Program-made: the position numbers and the translations under genes | The notes under the pieces: model-generated | Told to the model about the DNA's origin: nothing | The model's input: the letters and a program-made list of their open reading frames with translations, nothing else | Databases searched by the model: none | In this document: one piece after another, positions 41,091 to 50,425 of the stretch | How positions within the stretch are numbered: the stretch's first letter is position 1 | Layout of the letters: each line of letters opens with the position of its first letter | Assembly: GCF_000243715.2 (NCBI RefSeq) | Contig: NZ_AHMO02000011.1 | Location: 248,001-312,000, forward strand | Origin: Leptospira broomii serovar Hurstbridge str. 5399 | Lineage (GTDB): Bacteria; Spirochaetota; Leptospiria; Leptospirales; Leptospiraceae | Reading direction: 5' to 3' | Length of the DNA: 64,000 bases

Positions 41091-41363
41091 ATGACAGATT
41101 CGGCCGAAGAAATAGAATCCATACTCCGTAGTACATTTTCACCGGCCGTCCTCGAAGTGGAAGATTTCTCGGCGGAACATGCAGGTCACGACGGCAATCC
41201 GAATGGCGTGGCGAGGGGAACCCATATTAGAATCAGAATCATCGCGGAAACGTTTCGAGATAAGACTCTTTTGGCTCAACACCGGGAAGTGTATTCCGTT
41301 TTAAATCCCATTCTTCAGTCAAAAGGAATCCACGCATTAGAGCTACAGACCGCGGCCCCTTAA
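41091..41363 (+). CDS. BolA family protein (first of two)
   Basis: The 90-residue protein has a BolA fold pattern: a helix ESILRSTFSPAVLEVEDFS, a loop with histidines (HAGHDGNP), a strand THIRIRIIAETF and the helix LLAQHREVYSVL followed by HALELQT. The AQHR histidine is the conserved metal-ligand position used with monothiol glutaredoxins. The longer His-containing loop resembles BolA1-type proteins. It starts five bases after the ABC permease stop. Confidence 0.88.
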   Translation: MTDSAEEIESILRSTFSPAVLEVEDFSAEHAGHDGNPNGVARGTHIRIRIIAETFRDKTLLAQHREVYSVLNPILQSKGIHALELQTAAP

Positions 41364-41456
41364 GGAAAAAAGGTTGTCCGCGTTTGCTTTTATCGGACGC
41401 TATCCTTAACAAAAGATTTTCAACCGACGAGCGGCGAAAGTCTAATAGTAAGAACA

Positions 41457-41681
41457 ATGACAATCGAAGAAATTCGCACTAAAATCCAGACCGGTCTTCC
41501 AGGGTCTTCCGTTGAAATCCTGGACCCATACCGAGACGGAGTCCATATCAAGGCAATTGTAAAATATCCAGGGTTCGAAGGTAAATCGATGATAGAACAG
41601 CATCGTATGGTGTATGCGACTCTGCACGAAGAACTCAAAGAAGAAGTGCATGCACTTGCGATAGAAACGAAAATTTCATAG
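41457..41681 (+). CDS. BolA family protein (second, short)
   Basis: A 74-residue BolA-like protein with EEIRTKIQTGLPGSSVEI, VHIKAIVKYPGFEG and MIEQHRMVYATL followed by VHALAIET. The short loop resembles the BolA2/IbaG type. The EQHR histidine is kept. It lies 34 bases upstream of the CGFS glutaredoxin gene, its expected partner in [2Fe-2S] handling. Confidence 0.88.
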   Translation: MTIEEIRTKIQTGLPGSSVEILDPYRDGVHIKAIVKYPGFEGKSMIEQHRMVYATLHEELKEEVHALAIETKIS

Positions 41682-41714
41682 ATTTCTTTTCATTGTAAAC
41701 TAAGAGGAAGTAAA

Positions 41715-42032
41715 ATGGACCAAATACTCAAAGAAAAAATCCAAGGACTAATCGATTCGAAGCGGATCTTCCTTTTTATGAAGGGAACTCCCGATGCTCC
41801 AATGTGCGGTTTTTCCGCCGGAGTAACGAATGTTCTGCGTAGCCTCGGAGCCGATTTCGGATCTTTTAATGTTCTTTCCGACCAAAGTGTCAGGGAAGGA
41901 ATTAAGGAATTTGCAAATTGGCCGACGATCCCGCAGCTATATATCGAAGGAGAATTCATCGGCGGACACGATATCGTCGTGGAACTTTCGCGTAACGGAG
42001 AATTGCAAAAGAAAATAGGAATTCCCGCCTAA
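41715..42032 (+). CDS. grxD: Monothiol CGFS-type glutaredoxin
   Basis: The 105 residues match Grx4/GrxD: MKGTPDAPMCGFSAG (CGFS at about residues 30-33), NVLSDQSVREGIKEFANWPT, IPQLYIEGEFIGGHDIV. These proteins bridge a [2Fe-2S] cluster with glutathione, often together with BolA. AGAGGAAG precedes the ATG. The next glutaredoxin begins at the last base of this stop codon. Confidence 0.95.
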   Translation: MDQILKEKIQGLIDSKRIFLFMKGTPDAPMCGFSAGVTNVLRSLGADFGSFNVLSDQSVREGIKEFANWPTIPQLYIEGEFIGGHDIVVELSRNGELQKKIGIPA

Positions 42033-42289
42033 TGATGAAGCTCTATCAGTTCCTAACCTGCCCTTATTGCACATACGTGAGAGACGAATTCTCTAAACTC
42101 GGCTTAGAGGCCGGAAAGGATTTTGAACTGGTAGAAGCGAGTCGAGGAACCGCCGGACGAGAGGAAGTCGTGCAATTGGGCGGTTTAAGTCAGGTCCCTT
42201 TTTTAGTCGATGGGGATATTAAAATGTACGAATCCAGAGATATTGTGGATTACGTTCGCACTAAACTGAAAACCTCAAAAGCCCAATAG
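42032..42289 (+). CDS. Dithiol CPYC-type glutaredoxin
   Basis: The 85-residue protein has LYQFLTCPYCTYVRDEF (CPYC active site near residues 10-13), the cis-proline region SQVPFLVDGD and MYESRDIVDYV. It would reduce disulfides or glutathionylated proteins. The start overlaps the previous stop (TAATG), so translation is coupled. Its 3' end overlaps the convergent ATP-grasp gene by 15 bases. Confidence 0.92.
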   Translation: MMKLYQFLTCPYCTYVRDEFSKLGLEAGKDFELVEASRGTAGREEVVQLGGLSQVPFLVDGDIKMYESRDIVDYVRTKLKTSKAQ

Positions 42290-43309
42290 ATCCAGGATTT
42301 TATTTCCTACGTCTCGGTTCTTTCCCCGGTATGGATAATTATGAATATATAATACCGGGTTAAAGTTCAGTTCTAGGATTCTGTAATCGCCTTCAAGTTC
42401 CAAATTCCGAACGATAATGTCTACTCCGCAAATTTTAGCCTTTGCAGCTAATGCCGCTTCCACAGCGATCTTTTTATAGGCCGGATGAGCCAAATCCGTA
42501 ACGTCGATAGAATCTCCTCCGGTGCTGATATTGGAATTCCGCCGTAAATAAACTATTTCGCCCGGCTGCGGAATCGTATCGGGGGCTTTTCCCTGTTCTG
42601 CCAAAACGTTTAATTCAATTTCTTCTAGACGAATCTTTTCCAGAGGAGTAACGTGACCGATTCCTCGTCGAGGGTCTTGATTTTTTTCGATCAATAACTC
42701 TTGGACACTCCTAACTCCGTCACCGACAATATTAGCGGGAACTCGATTGCATACGGCGACGCACTCCTCTCCAATGACTAAAAATCTGTATTCCTGACCT
42801 TCCGCAAATTCCTCGATGATCGCAGTTTCGGCAAAAGACAATGCCGTTTCCATTGCTTTTTCTACGATCGATTCGGAAGATTGCGGCGCTAGGATCGTGA
42901 TTCCGATGCCAAAATTCGTAGTCACCGGTTTCACTACCATTCGCTTCGTCGAATTTAATTTATAATAATCGATTCCATCTTTTTTCTTTGAAATGCTCGT
43001 TCCAATCGGTACGCGAATTCCCTTCTCGGCCAATACCATCTTCGTTATCGTCTTATTTTCCATGACCAGGAAGGTCATATACGAATCCAAATCGGTTTTG
43101 GAGGCCTCCTTAACCAGACGCGCCAACCCATTCCCGGAAATTCGAAGGAAATGACTGGCCCTATCTAAGACCTCGACAGTCAGCCCACGATTGAGGGCAT
43201 CTCTTATGATGATTTGCGTAGAAATTTCCAAATCCGCGAAGCCCTTTAGAATAAACTCTTCGGAATCTAATTTCTGGCCCTGTTCGAGTCGAATCTTCAA
43301 TGGTTGCAT
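42275..43309 (-). CDS. GshF C-terminal-like ATP-grasp protein, probable glutathione synthetase
   Basis: The 344-residue ATP-grasp protein resembles the glutathione synthetase half of bifunctional GshF and cyanophycin synthetases, not classical GshB. ATP-grasp features are KMVLAEKGIRVPIGTS, RMVVKPVTTNFGIGIT, IIEEFAEGQEYRFLVIG, VYLRRNSNISTGGDSIDVT and ILELNFNPVLYIHNYPYRGK. It would join glycine to gamma-glutamylcysteine. It overlaps the gshA stop by 13 bases in another frame, so the two halves of a GshF-like enzyme are made separately but coupled. Confidence 0.85.
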   Translation of the reverse strand: MQPLKIRLEQGQKLDSEEFILKGFADLEISTQIIIRDALNRGLTVEVLDRASHFLRISGNGLARLVKEASKTDLDSYMTFLVMENKTITKMVLAEKGIRVPIGTSISKKKDGIDYYKLNSTKRMVVKPVTTNFGIGITILAPQSSESIVEKAMETALSFAETAIIEEFAEGQEYRFLVIGEECVAVCNRVPANIVGDGVRSVQELLIEKNQDPRRGIGHVTPLEKIRLEEIELNVLAEQGKAPDTIPQPGEIVYLRRNSNISTGGDSIDVTDLAHPAYKKIAVEAALAAKAKICGVDIIVRNLELEGDYRILELNFNPVLYIHNYPYRGKNRDVGNKILDLLGF

Positions 43310-44838
43310 ATTTTTGGCGTGGGATACTTCCGGACTTTTTCAGTCTCCTCGATTTTCTCTCTCTCTAAAACGGATCGATGGACTTCTTTTTCGAAGGAAT
43401 TCCATTTGCCCGGAGTTAACTCCATCTGAGATTGATTTCGGTAATTTTCCTTAGCTAAATGAATTCCTAAATCTCTAAACTCCCAATCCTCTTCCAATAA
43501 CCTGTTTAAGAACCTACCGGACGGAGTTTTTCTCGAATCATCCCATTTAGTCAACATGGCATGCAACGTTTCTCGATAAAACGTTCTGCCGGAATGGCGA
43601 TCTAGCTCTTCGGCGATTGGAAACAAAGAATTGGTAAAATCCTTACCCGCTTGCACGAAATCGATTTCGGAATTCGATTCCCCCAAAATCTTTAAGCCCG
43701 GCTTTCGACCTTCCCAGATAACTCTTTTAGTATTTTCACGAATCCTTTCTTTTTCGGAATCTAGTATGGCCTTGCTCGGGCGTAAAATCCCGTCCAGGAG
43801 AATCATTTGAATATAAGCTAAACTCGGTTTACTTACTCCTGTCGGCGATTCGGGTTCTAAGTCCAAACATCTTATTTCGATATACTGGATTCCGCGATTC
43901 TGTAGAGCATCCAATGGACGTTCCTGGTTTTTCGGAATTTGCTTGGGGCGAATCGGAGAATAGAATTCGTTTTCGATTTGAAGATAATACGGATTTAATT
44001 GGTTCGGGGGACCTCCGAAACTTTCGTACTGAGAATAAGGAGTGCTAACCGAATAACACATTCCAAGTATATATTCTTCCAACGAATTATAGTTAATCGG
44101 CAGTCCATCCTGAACTTTACTCGTATATCCGATTTCACTCATTCGCAACGAAGTGGCATAAGGCGCGAAATACGTATGCGATTTATGTTTTGAAAAAGGA
44201 AAATCAACCGGAACCGGAAGAAACGTTTCATCGAAAGCAGGAGTCGCTCCGGTCAAATAAAGCACGAAATGAACTTTCCGAAAAAAGTTGCGTGTAACGG
44301 AAAGATACATCTCGGAAATTTCTTCTTTATTAAACTTAGAAATTTCCTTTTCGAAGATTTGCTTCAAAAAAAGGTTCGAAAAGGAAAAATTATAATGAAC
44401 CCCCGAAATTGTCTGCATCCTTCTCCCGTATCGATGGCCGAGTCCGTTCCGATAAATGGTTTTCCATTCGCCCGAGAATGAGGCACCGTACTGTCCTAGA
44501 GGGATATCCTTTTCCTCCTTGGGAAGAATCGGGGGCATACTGAACGGCCAAATCCATTCGTTTTGAAGATGGCGAGACGTGAAAATATGAAGATCCTGAA
44601 GTTCTCTCACGATCGCTTCAATCCTAGGTCTTGCGTTCGTAGCGAACTCCAACTGAGGTTCCGAAAAATCAGTTTTAATATAATGATTCGTTAGGCTCGA
44701 GCCCAATCCGTTCGGGTGTGGAGTCGTTGCAATCCTTCCATCCGAAAAAATTCGCATACTTTCCTTTTCCAATCCATGCTTTGCTTTGACGGCATGTCGT
44801 AAATTGGGGCATACTAAATCCGGCGCATTTCGTTTCAT
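43297..44838 (-). CDS. gshA: Glutamate-cysteine ligase (gammaproteobacterial type)
   Basis: The 513-residue protein catalyses the first step of glutathione synthesis. The opening HGLEKESMRIFSDGRIATTPHP followed by LGSSLTNHYIKTDFSEPQLEFAT (each read here in pieces) is typical of E. coli-type GshA and of the GshF N-terminal half. It also has GLGHRYGRRMQTISGVHYN and ENEFYSPIRPKQ, then IQYIEIRCLDLEPESPTG. It lies 63 bases after the gamma-glutamyltransferase gene in the same orientation. Confidence 0.93.
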   Translation of the reverse strand: MKRNAPDLVCPNLRHAVKAKHGLEKESMRIFSDGRIATTPHPNGLGSSLTNHYIKTDFSEPQLEFATNARPRIEAIVRELQDLHIFTSRHLQNEWIWPFSMPPILPKEEKDIPLGQYGASFSGEWKTIYRNGLGHRYGRRMQTISGVHYNFSFSNLFLKQIFEKEISKFNKEEISEMYLSVTRNFFRKVHFVLYLTGATPAFDETFLPVPVDFPFSKHKSHTYFAPYATSLRMSEIGYTSKVQDGLPINYNSLEEYILGMCYSVSTPYSQYESFGGPPNQLNPYYLQIENEFYSPIRPKQIPKNQERPLDALQNRGIQYIEIRCLDLEPESPTGVSKPSLAYIQMILLDGILRPSKAILDSEKERIRENTKRVIWEGRKPGLKILGESNSEIDFVQAGKDFTNSLFPIAEELDRHSGRTFYRETLHAMLTKWDDSRKTPSGRFLNRLLEEDWEFRDLGIHLAKENYRNQSQMELTPGKWNSFEKEVHRSVLEREKIEETEKVRKYPTPKICNH

Positions 44839-44901
44839 GCAATCTTCCTAATTAGTTTAAACATTTAGACTTTTCATTTTTGTAAAAAATATTCATAGGA
44901 C

Positions 44902-46671
44902 TTACTCTCCCATGGGAACTCCGTCCCCCCTCGGATCAGCGGCACCGTACAGTACGCCCTTCTCTCGCTTAACCGAAAATAATTTCGCAAAATTAGGACC
45001 GACCCGAATCTCATGCTTTTTAGACTTAAGCTGATTGGAGACGGCTGTATCCATTGCAGCGCCCTCCATATATAAAGCATCCGGAAAAAATTGATGGTGA
45101 ATTCTCGCCTTGGCAACGGATTCATATAAAGTCAGTTGAAAGTCGAGATTGAACAAAAGAGATTGTAAAACCGCATTCACAATATAAGAACCCCCCGGAG
45201 CACCGGTTACTAGGAAAGTTTCACCCTCTTTCATCACGATCGTAGGCGACATCGAACTTAAAGGTGTTTTACCCGGACGAATCGAATTCGCTTCGGCTCC
45301 AATCAATCCGTAAACGTTCGGTTCACCCGGCGATCTACTGAAGTCATCCATAGTGTCGTTTAATACGAATCCATAACTGTCTAAAATGACTGCGGCTCCA
45401 AATCGATAATTTACCGATTGTGTCGTGGAGACCGCATTTCCTTCGGAATCGACGACTGAAATATGAGTCGTCTGCGGAGATTCAGTTCTCAAATTTAAAC
45501 GATTCAAATAGTCGGAGCTCGGCGTCGAAAATCCCGGTTTAAAATCGGAAATTTTCGCCAATGCATATTCGGGCGAAAGTAAGAGGGCTATCGGAACATT
45601 CGTGTAATTCGGATCACCGCCTATAACAGCTCTATCCGCGTATCCTCTTCGCATGACTTCCGCTAAAAAATGATAATAGTCCGCCTTGGAAGACTTATAC
45701 AATTCCTTCAATTTCTTTGTTTCCAGCATCCGCAACATGGTCAGCATATGAACCCCGGAAGACGGCGGAACCATGGTGCGTATTTTGTATCCTCTGTATT
45801 CGATCTCCAAAGGAGTCGATTCTCTGACTTTATAGGCAGCCAAATCGGTTTCAAAAACCATCCCTCCTTGCTCCCTCATTAGTCTTCCCAGGCTTTGCGC
45901 GATTCGACCGTTATAAAATTCTCGTTCTCCGGTTTCTGCGATGATTCTCAACGTTTTCGCAAGGTCTTGCTGAATCAATATATCTCCGACATTCGGTATT
46001 TTACCTTTCGGAAGAAATATATCCCTCATTCCGAGGCTCATATCATCGGAAGATTCCTGAATCGCTTCCTGTAAATTCTCATAAATCGGAAATCCTTCTT
46101 CGGCCAAGCGAATCGCCGGCGCCATAACTTCTTGTAAGGATAATTTTCCGAATTGCTTCTGAACTTTTACCAATCCTGCAACAGTCCCTGGAACACCTAC
46201 GGATCGATATCCTAATAACGAATCTTCTTTAGGTTTTTCCTTGTACATGTCTCGAGATGCGGAGCTTGGAGCTCGTTCCCTAAAATCGAAGGCGTATGTT
46301 TTTCTATCCCGCGAGTTATGTAATAGTAAAAATCCCCCGCCTCCTATCCCGGTCGATTGGGGACGAGTCACGGAAACTGCAAAAGAGGCAGCTATAGCTA
46401 CGTCTACCGCATTACCGCCTTTTTTATAAATTTCTAAACCTGCACGAGATGCCTCTATCGAATCGGTAGAAATCATAACATTCTTCGATTCCGCATAGAG
46501 TTGCTTGGCTGAGATGCCGGACTTCGTTGCGACTAACCCCTCCGTCGAAATCCGACGTCCTTCGATCGTAAGATAATTATCCTTACAAGAAGCGACTATG
46601 TTTAGAAGAACGAAAAGGAGAAGAATCGATTTTTGGGAAACTATGCCACCTTTATTTTGAATCATAGTCAC
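44902..46671 (-). CDS. ggt: Gamma-glutamyltransferase lipoprotein
   Basis: The 589-residue protein begins with a lipoprotein signal ending IVASC, then follows the Ntn-hydrolase Ggt family: TGIGGGGFLLLHN and FDFRERAPSSASRDMY in the large subunit, and TTHISVVDSEGNAVSTTQS, where the Thr of the TTHISV motif would be the new N-terminus after self-cleavage. SMSPTIVMKEGE and TGAPGGSYIVNAV complete the active site. It cleaves extracellular glutathione. The GTG start at 46671 overlaps the clpA stop (GTGA); an ATG six bases later is equally possible. Confidence 0.92.
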   Translation of the reverse strand: MTMIQNKGGIVSQKSILLLFVLLNIVASCKDNYLTIEGRRISTEGLVATKSGISAKQLYAESKNVMISTDSIEASRAGLEIYKKGGNAVDVAIAASFAVSVTRPQSTGIGGGGFLLLHNSRDRKTYAFDFRERAPSSASRDMYKEKPKEDSLLGYRSVGVPGTVAGLVKVQKQFGKLSLQEVMAPAIRLAEEGFPIYENLQEAIQESSDDMSLGMRDIFLPKGKIPNVGDILIQQDLAKTLRIIAETGEREFYNGRIAQSLGRLMREQGGMVFETDLAAYKVRESTPLEIEYRGYKIRTMVPPSSGVHMLTMLRMLETKKLKELYKSSKADYYHFLAEVMRRGYADRAVIGGDPNYTNVPIALLLSPEYALAKISDFKPGFSTPSSDYLNRLNLRTESPQTTHISVVDSEGNAVSTTQSVNYRFGAAVILDSYGFVLNDTMDDFSRSPGEPNVYGLIGAEANSIRPGKTPLSSMSPTIVMKEGETFLVTGAPGGSYIVNAVLQSLLFNLDFQLTLYESVAKARIHHQFFPDALYMEGAAMDTAVSNQLKSKKHEIRVGPNFAKLFSVKREKGVLYGAADPRGDGVPMGE

Positions 46672-48917
46672 TTAATCATTGGCTCGTGTGGAGAAAACGT
46701 CAAAGTCAACTCGTTATCTACTTCACGAAGTAAGACGCGTCCGCCGCTTCGAAGTTCACCGAACAATATCTCTTCCGAAAGCTTTTTAGAGATATTCGAA
46801 TCGATCCACCGCTGTACGGGTCTCGCACCGAATAACGGGTCATACGCTTTCCTAGCAATAAACAGGAGAACTTCGTCTTGGTATTCTAGAGAGATCCGTT
46901 TTTCCTTTAATCGATCCTCTAAAAGCTCCAACTGTTTGCGAACGACTCGAGAAACGACATCTTCTTCGAGCGATGAAAATTCTATGATTGCCGTTAGACG
47001 ATTCCTAAATTCCGGAGAAAAATGTCTCTCGATCGCTTTTAGGCCGCGATCAAGTAAAGCCGTATTCTCGAACCCTAACGGATTCGCCGCACGTTCCCTA
47101 GCTCCGGTATTCGTCGTCATAATCAAGATCACTTGTTTGAAATCCGCCTTTCTACCGTTGTTATCGGTTAAGGTAGCGTGATCCATAATTTGTAGAAGAA
47201 TATTATAAATATCTTCATGAGCCTTTTCTATTTCGTCCAAGAGTAGGACGCAATGAGGAGTCCGAACGATTGCATCCGTCAATTGCCCCCCTTGCTCGAA
47301 GCCGACATAGCCCGGCGGAGATCCGATCAAACGGGATACCGTATGTTTTTCCATGTATTCGCTCATATCGAACCGAATAAATTCCACGCCTAAAATCGAT
47401 GCCAATTGTTTGGAAAGTTCGGTCTTCCCAACGCCTGTAGGTCCTGCAAATAGGAAGGAGCCGACCGGTCTGCCCGGTTCCGACAAACCGCTTCGTGATA
47501 AGCGAATTGCTTGAACGATTTCCTGAACGGCTTTGTCTTGCCCGTAGATCCGCTTCTTGAGTTCTACATCCAGTTCTTTGAGTTTGTCTCTGTCGTCGGC
47601 CTTTACGGTACGAGTCGGAACTTTTGCAATCTTGGAAACTAGATCCTCGACGTCCTTAACGGTAACGGTTTTGCTCTTTGCCGAAGATCGAATCTTTACT
47701 TTGGCACCGGCTTCATCGATGAGATCTATAGCTTTATCGGGAAGTTTTCGATCCAGAATATACCGATCCGCCAATCGAGCAGCCTCTTCGACTGCTTGAG
47801 AGGAATACTTCACCGCATGAAATTCCTCGTATTTAGGCAGAAGCCCTTTTAAAATTCGAATGGTTTCGTCCACGCTCGGTTCGTTGACTTCCACTTTTTG
47901 AAACCTACGGGAAAGTGCGTGATCTTTTTCAAAGATAGCTTTGTATTCTTTGTAAGTAGTCGTCCCGATACACCTTAATTCTCCGTTTGCCAAGGCAGGC
48001 TTAAGCAAATTCGAAGCGTCTAAGGAGCCGCCGGAAACTGCGCCTGCTCCGATTATCGTATGAATTTCATCCACAAAGAGAACATGATTCGGATCCGCAG
48101 TTACCGACTGTACGACATTCTTTAATCTCTCTTCGAACTCTCCTCGAAATTTGGTTCCTGCGAGCAGTAATCCCATGTCCAACGAAAAAATCCGCGTTTG
48201 CTTTAGCGATTCCGGGACTTTTCCGGCAACAATACTTAACGCCAATCCTTCAACAATTGCAGTTTTACCTACACCCGCATCCCCCACAAATATCGGATTG
48301 TTTTTTCTGCGTCTTGCAAGAATATGAATCGTTCTATCGATCTCTTCCGACCTCCCCACTAGAGGATCTAATTTTCCAAGTCTAGCCTTCTCGGTTAAGT
48401 CCACGCAAAAATCTTTTAACGGATCGCCCGACTCCGGTTTCGTGGCATCCTCCAGACCTTCGGGAGTAACCTTCTTTCCATCCTTACGAATTCCATGAGA
48501 AATATAACGAACTACATCGAATCTGGAAATATCTTGCCGAGAGAGAAAGAAAACCGCATGGGATTGATCTTCGCGAAATAGCGAGGCAAGAACGTAACCG
48601 CCGTCTAACTTCTTCTTCTGCGTGGATTGGACGTGAAACGCAGCCAACTGAAGTACCCTCTGTGCACCTATCGTATATTCCGGTTCGATTTCCCCGAACG
48701 TTTCCGGAACCGATTCCATTTCAGTGTCTAGATATTCACGCAATTCATTGCGCAATGCTTCCAAATCGGCTCCACAGGCAAGAAGGACCTCCTGACCGAT
48801 CGGATCGTACGTGAGCGCTAGAAGCATATGTTCTAGAGTAATATACTCATTTCTCCGTTTTACCGCTTCGATTCGAGCTTGGTTTAGACTTCTCTCTAGA
48901 TCTTCGGATAGGGTCAT
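46668..48917 (-). CDS. clpA: ATP-dependent Clp protease ATP-binding subunit ClpA
   Basis: ClpA (749 residues) unfolds substrates for ClpP. It has the double Clp N-domain (about 1-145), AAA-1 with GDAGVGKT (near 215) and FVDEIHTIIGAG, and AAA-2 with GPTGVGKT (near 490) and LLLDEIEKAH. The absence of the long coiled-coil M-domain separates it from ClpB/ClpC. A ClpP-docking loop (IGL/IGF type) near 610-620 reads NPLGFEN. It is coupled to clpS (ATGA overlap). clpP is not in the window. Confidence 0.96.
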   Translation of the reverse strand: MTLSEDLERSLNQARIEAVKRRNEYITLEHMLLALTYDPIGQEVLLACGADLEALRNELREYLDTEMESVPETFGEIEPEYTIGAQRVLQLAAFHVQSTQKKKLDGGYVLASLFREDQSHAVFFLSRQDISRFDVVRYISHGIRKDGKKVTPEGLEDATKPESGDPLKDFCVDLTEKARLGKLDPLVGRSEEIDRTIHILARRRKNNPIFVGDAGVGKTAIVEGLALSIVAGKVPESLKQTRIFSLDMGLLLAGTKFRGEFEERLKNVVQSVTADPNHVLFVDEIHTIIGAGAVSGGSLDASNLLKPALANGELRCIGTTTYKEYKAIFEKDHALSRRFQKVEVNEPSVDETIRILKGLLPKYEEFHAVKYSSQAVEEAARLADRYILDRKLPDKAIDLIDEAGAKVKIRSSAKSKTVTVKDVEDLVSKIAKVPTRTVKADDRDKLKELDVELKKRIYGQDKAVQEIVQAIRLSRSGLSEPGRPVGSFLFAGPTGVGKTELSKQLASILGVEFIRFDMSEYMEKHTVSRLIGSPPGYVGFEQGGQLTDAIVRTPHCVLLLDEIEKAHEDIYNILLQIMDHATLTDNNGRKADFKQVILIMTTNTGARERAANPLGFENTALLDRGLKAIERHFSPEFRNRLTAIIEFSSLEEDVVSRVVRKQLELLEDRLKEKRISLEYQDEVLLFIARKAYDPLFGARPVQRWIDSNISKKLSEEILFGELRSGGRVLLREVDNELTLTFSPHEPMIK

Positions 48918-49249
48918 GGTTCCTCCTCTCCCTCTTCAATTTCCATATGGCATTGAAGTGGGTGGCCGTGTTGTTCAGCAAGTTTATGTGTTTCAGCTAC
49001 CTTGGTCTTGGCCACGTCGTGAGAATAGACTCCGCAGAGCGCCTTCCCGGTCGTATGGGCTTGAAGCATAATTCTTTCGCTTTCTACCGCGGTACGATAG
49101 AATACCACGCGTAAAATCCAAACTACAAACTCCATCGGAGTATAATCGTCGTTTAGAATAACCACCCTATATTTAGGCGGCTTCTTTAATTTGAGCTTCT
49201 CCTTTGTTAGGACTTGCTCTTCCGTATCGAAACGATAGACCTCGCTCAT
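48914..49249 (-). CDS. clpS: ATP-dependent Clp protease adaptor ClpS
   Basis: ClpS (111 residues) delivers N-degron substrates to ClpA. It shows the fold's hallmark YRVVILNDDYTPMEFVVWIL (NDD..PMEFV binding pocket), followed by a central helix and KTKVAETHKLAEQHGHPLQCHMEIE (given here by its parts) with the C-terminal strand. It starts four bases inside the acyltransferase stop and ends four bases inside clpA. Confidence 0.96.
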   Translation of the reverse strand: MSEVYRFDTEEQVLTKEKLKLKKPPKYRVVILNDDYTPMEFVVWILRVVFYRTAVESERIMLQAHTTGKALCGVYSHDVAKTKVAETHKLAEQHGHPLQCHMEIEEGEEEP

Positions 49250-50418
49250 TTCGCTTCCCTGTCGGACATTCCGGGAACTTCCTTTAAAGGCGAATGTTCG
49301 TTCGTCTCCTGGATCATTTCCTGCATATGCATTCTTTCGTTTTCCAAGAATCGTTCAATCGCATTTCGAGCTCCCGAATGGAAAATAAAATGCGAACTGT
49401 ATGTGGGAACTGCAGGAAAGCCTCTCAAAAATTTTTGTTCCCCTTGAGCCCCTGCCTCGAAGGTCTTGATTCCTTTACGAATTGAATATTCGATCGGTGC
49501 ATAATAACAACATTCAAAATGTAAAAAAGGATAATGTCCCTTCGAGCCCCAATACCGCCCATAGAATTTATTTCCTTTCCGGAGATTCAATGTACCTCCG
49601 ATCGTCTCTCCGTCTTTTTCGGCGAGAATCAAAACTATCTTATCTCTAAATGTCTGCCAGGCTTCACGGAAAAAAGCTAGATTCAAATAAGGCGACCCCC
49701 ATTTCCGGGAATAAGTATCCGTATAGAACCGAAACATTGAATCCATATGGGCTTTAGAAATCGAATCCCCTTCAATGACGTTGATTTGAATTCCGGATTC
49801 ACGAATGTTTTCCCTCTCCTTTCGAATCTGCATCCTTTTCTTGGATCGGAATTCGCTTAAGAAAGAAGCGAAATCTGAATAATCCCTATTTTGCCAATGA
49901 TATTGATGGGTTATACGAGTTGCAAAACCTCTCTTAGATAGTTCGATCGCCTCGTCTTCTTCCAAAAATAGAAAATGAATACTCGAGAGATTCTCTTCTT
50001 TCGAAGTGCGTAATAACTCCGGTATTAGGACATCAAGAGACTGGACTACGGAAACTCCTTCTCTACGAAGAATTCGTCGTCCGGTTACCGGAGTAAACGG
50101 ATACGCAACCAACCCTTTAGGATAATATTCTAGATCGTTTTGGGCGAAAAAATTTGCCCATGCGTGATCGAATATATATTCTCCATAAGAATCGTATTTT
50201 AGAAAAAAAGGAAGTGCTGAATGCAAACCTTCGGAATCTTCCGCAATTACGTATTTCGGTTGCCAGGATGTGCGATCACCGACGCAAGAAGTCGATTCCA
50301 AGGCCGCATAAAATTCATAATCGGAAAACGGATTATTCGGATCACTGATTCTCGCCCAATCCTGAACGGAAAGGCCTCGAATAGAGTCGATGGATCTTGC
50401 TTTGGGAGAATAGGACAT
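49246..50418 (-). CDS. GNAT-fold acyltransferase of the DUF482/COG3146 type
   Basis: The 390-residue protein resembles the predicted N-acyltransferase family sometimes called peptidogalycan biosynthesis protein: PFSDYEFYAALESTSCVG (near 32-49), LPFFLKYDSYGEYIFDHAWA, and a C-terminal FemX/GNAT-like part with GGTLNLRKGNKFYGRYWGS, FECCYYAPIEYSI and FEAGAQGEQKFLRGF. The acceptor is unknown. It overlaps clpS by four bases (ATGA) and starts seven bases after the sigma factor stop. The neighbours raise the idea of a role in N-degron tagging, which is speculative. Confidence 0.85.
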   Translation of the reverse strand: MSYSPKARSIDSIRGLSVQDWARISDPNNPFSDYEFYAALESTSCVGDRTSWQPKYVIAEDSEGLHSALPFFLKYDSYGEYIFDHAWANFFAQNDLEYYPKGLVAYPFTPVTGRRILRREGVSVVQSLDVLIPELLRTSKEENLSSIHFLFLEEDEAIELSKRGFATRITHQYHWQNRDYSDFASFLSEFRSKKRMQIRKERENIRESGIQINVIEGDSISKAHMDSMFRFYTDTYSRKWGSPYLNLAFFREAWQTFRDKIVLILAEKDGETIGGTLNLRKGNKFYGRYWGSKGHYPFLHFECCYYAPIEYSIRKGIKTFEAGAQGEQKFLRGFPAVPTYSSHFIFHSGARNAIERFLENERMHMQEMIQETNEHSPLKEVPGMSDREAK

Positions 50419-50425
50419 GCCCTAC

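Noticed and set aside
41376..41403. Inverted repeat GTCCG / CGGAC between the two BolA genes
   Set aside because: Five base pairs with a long loop and no T run; too weak to call a terminator or operator.
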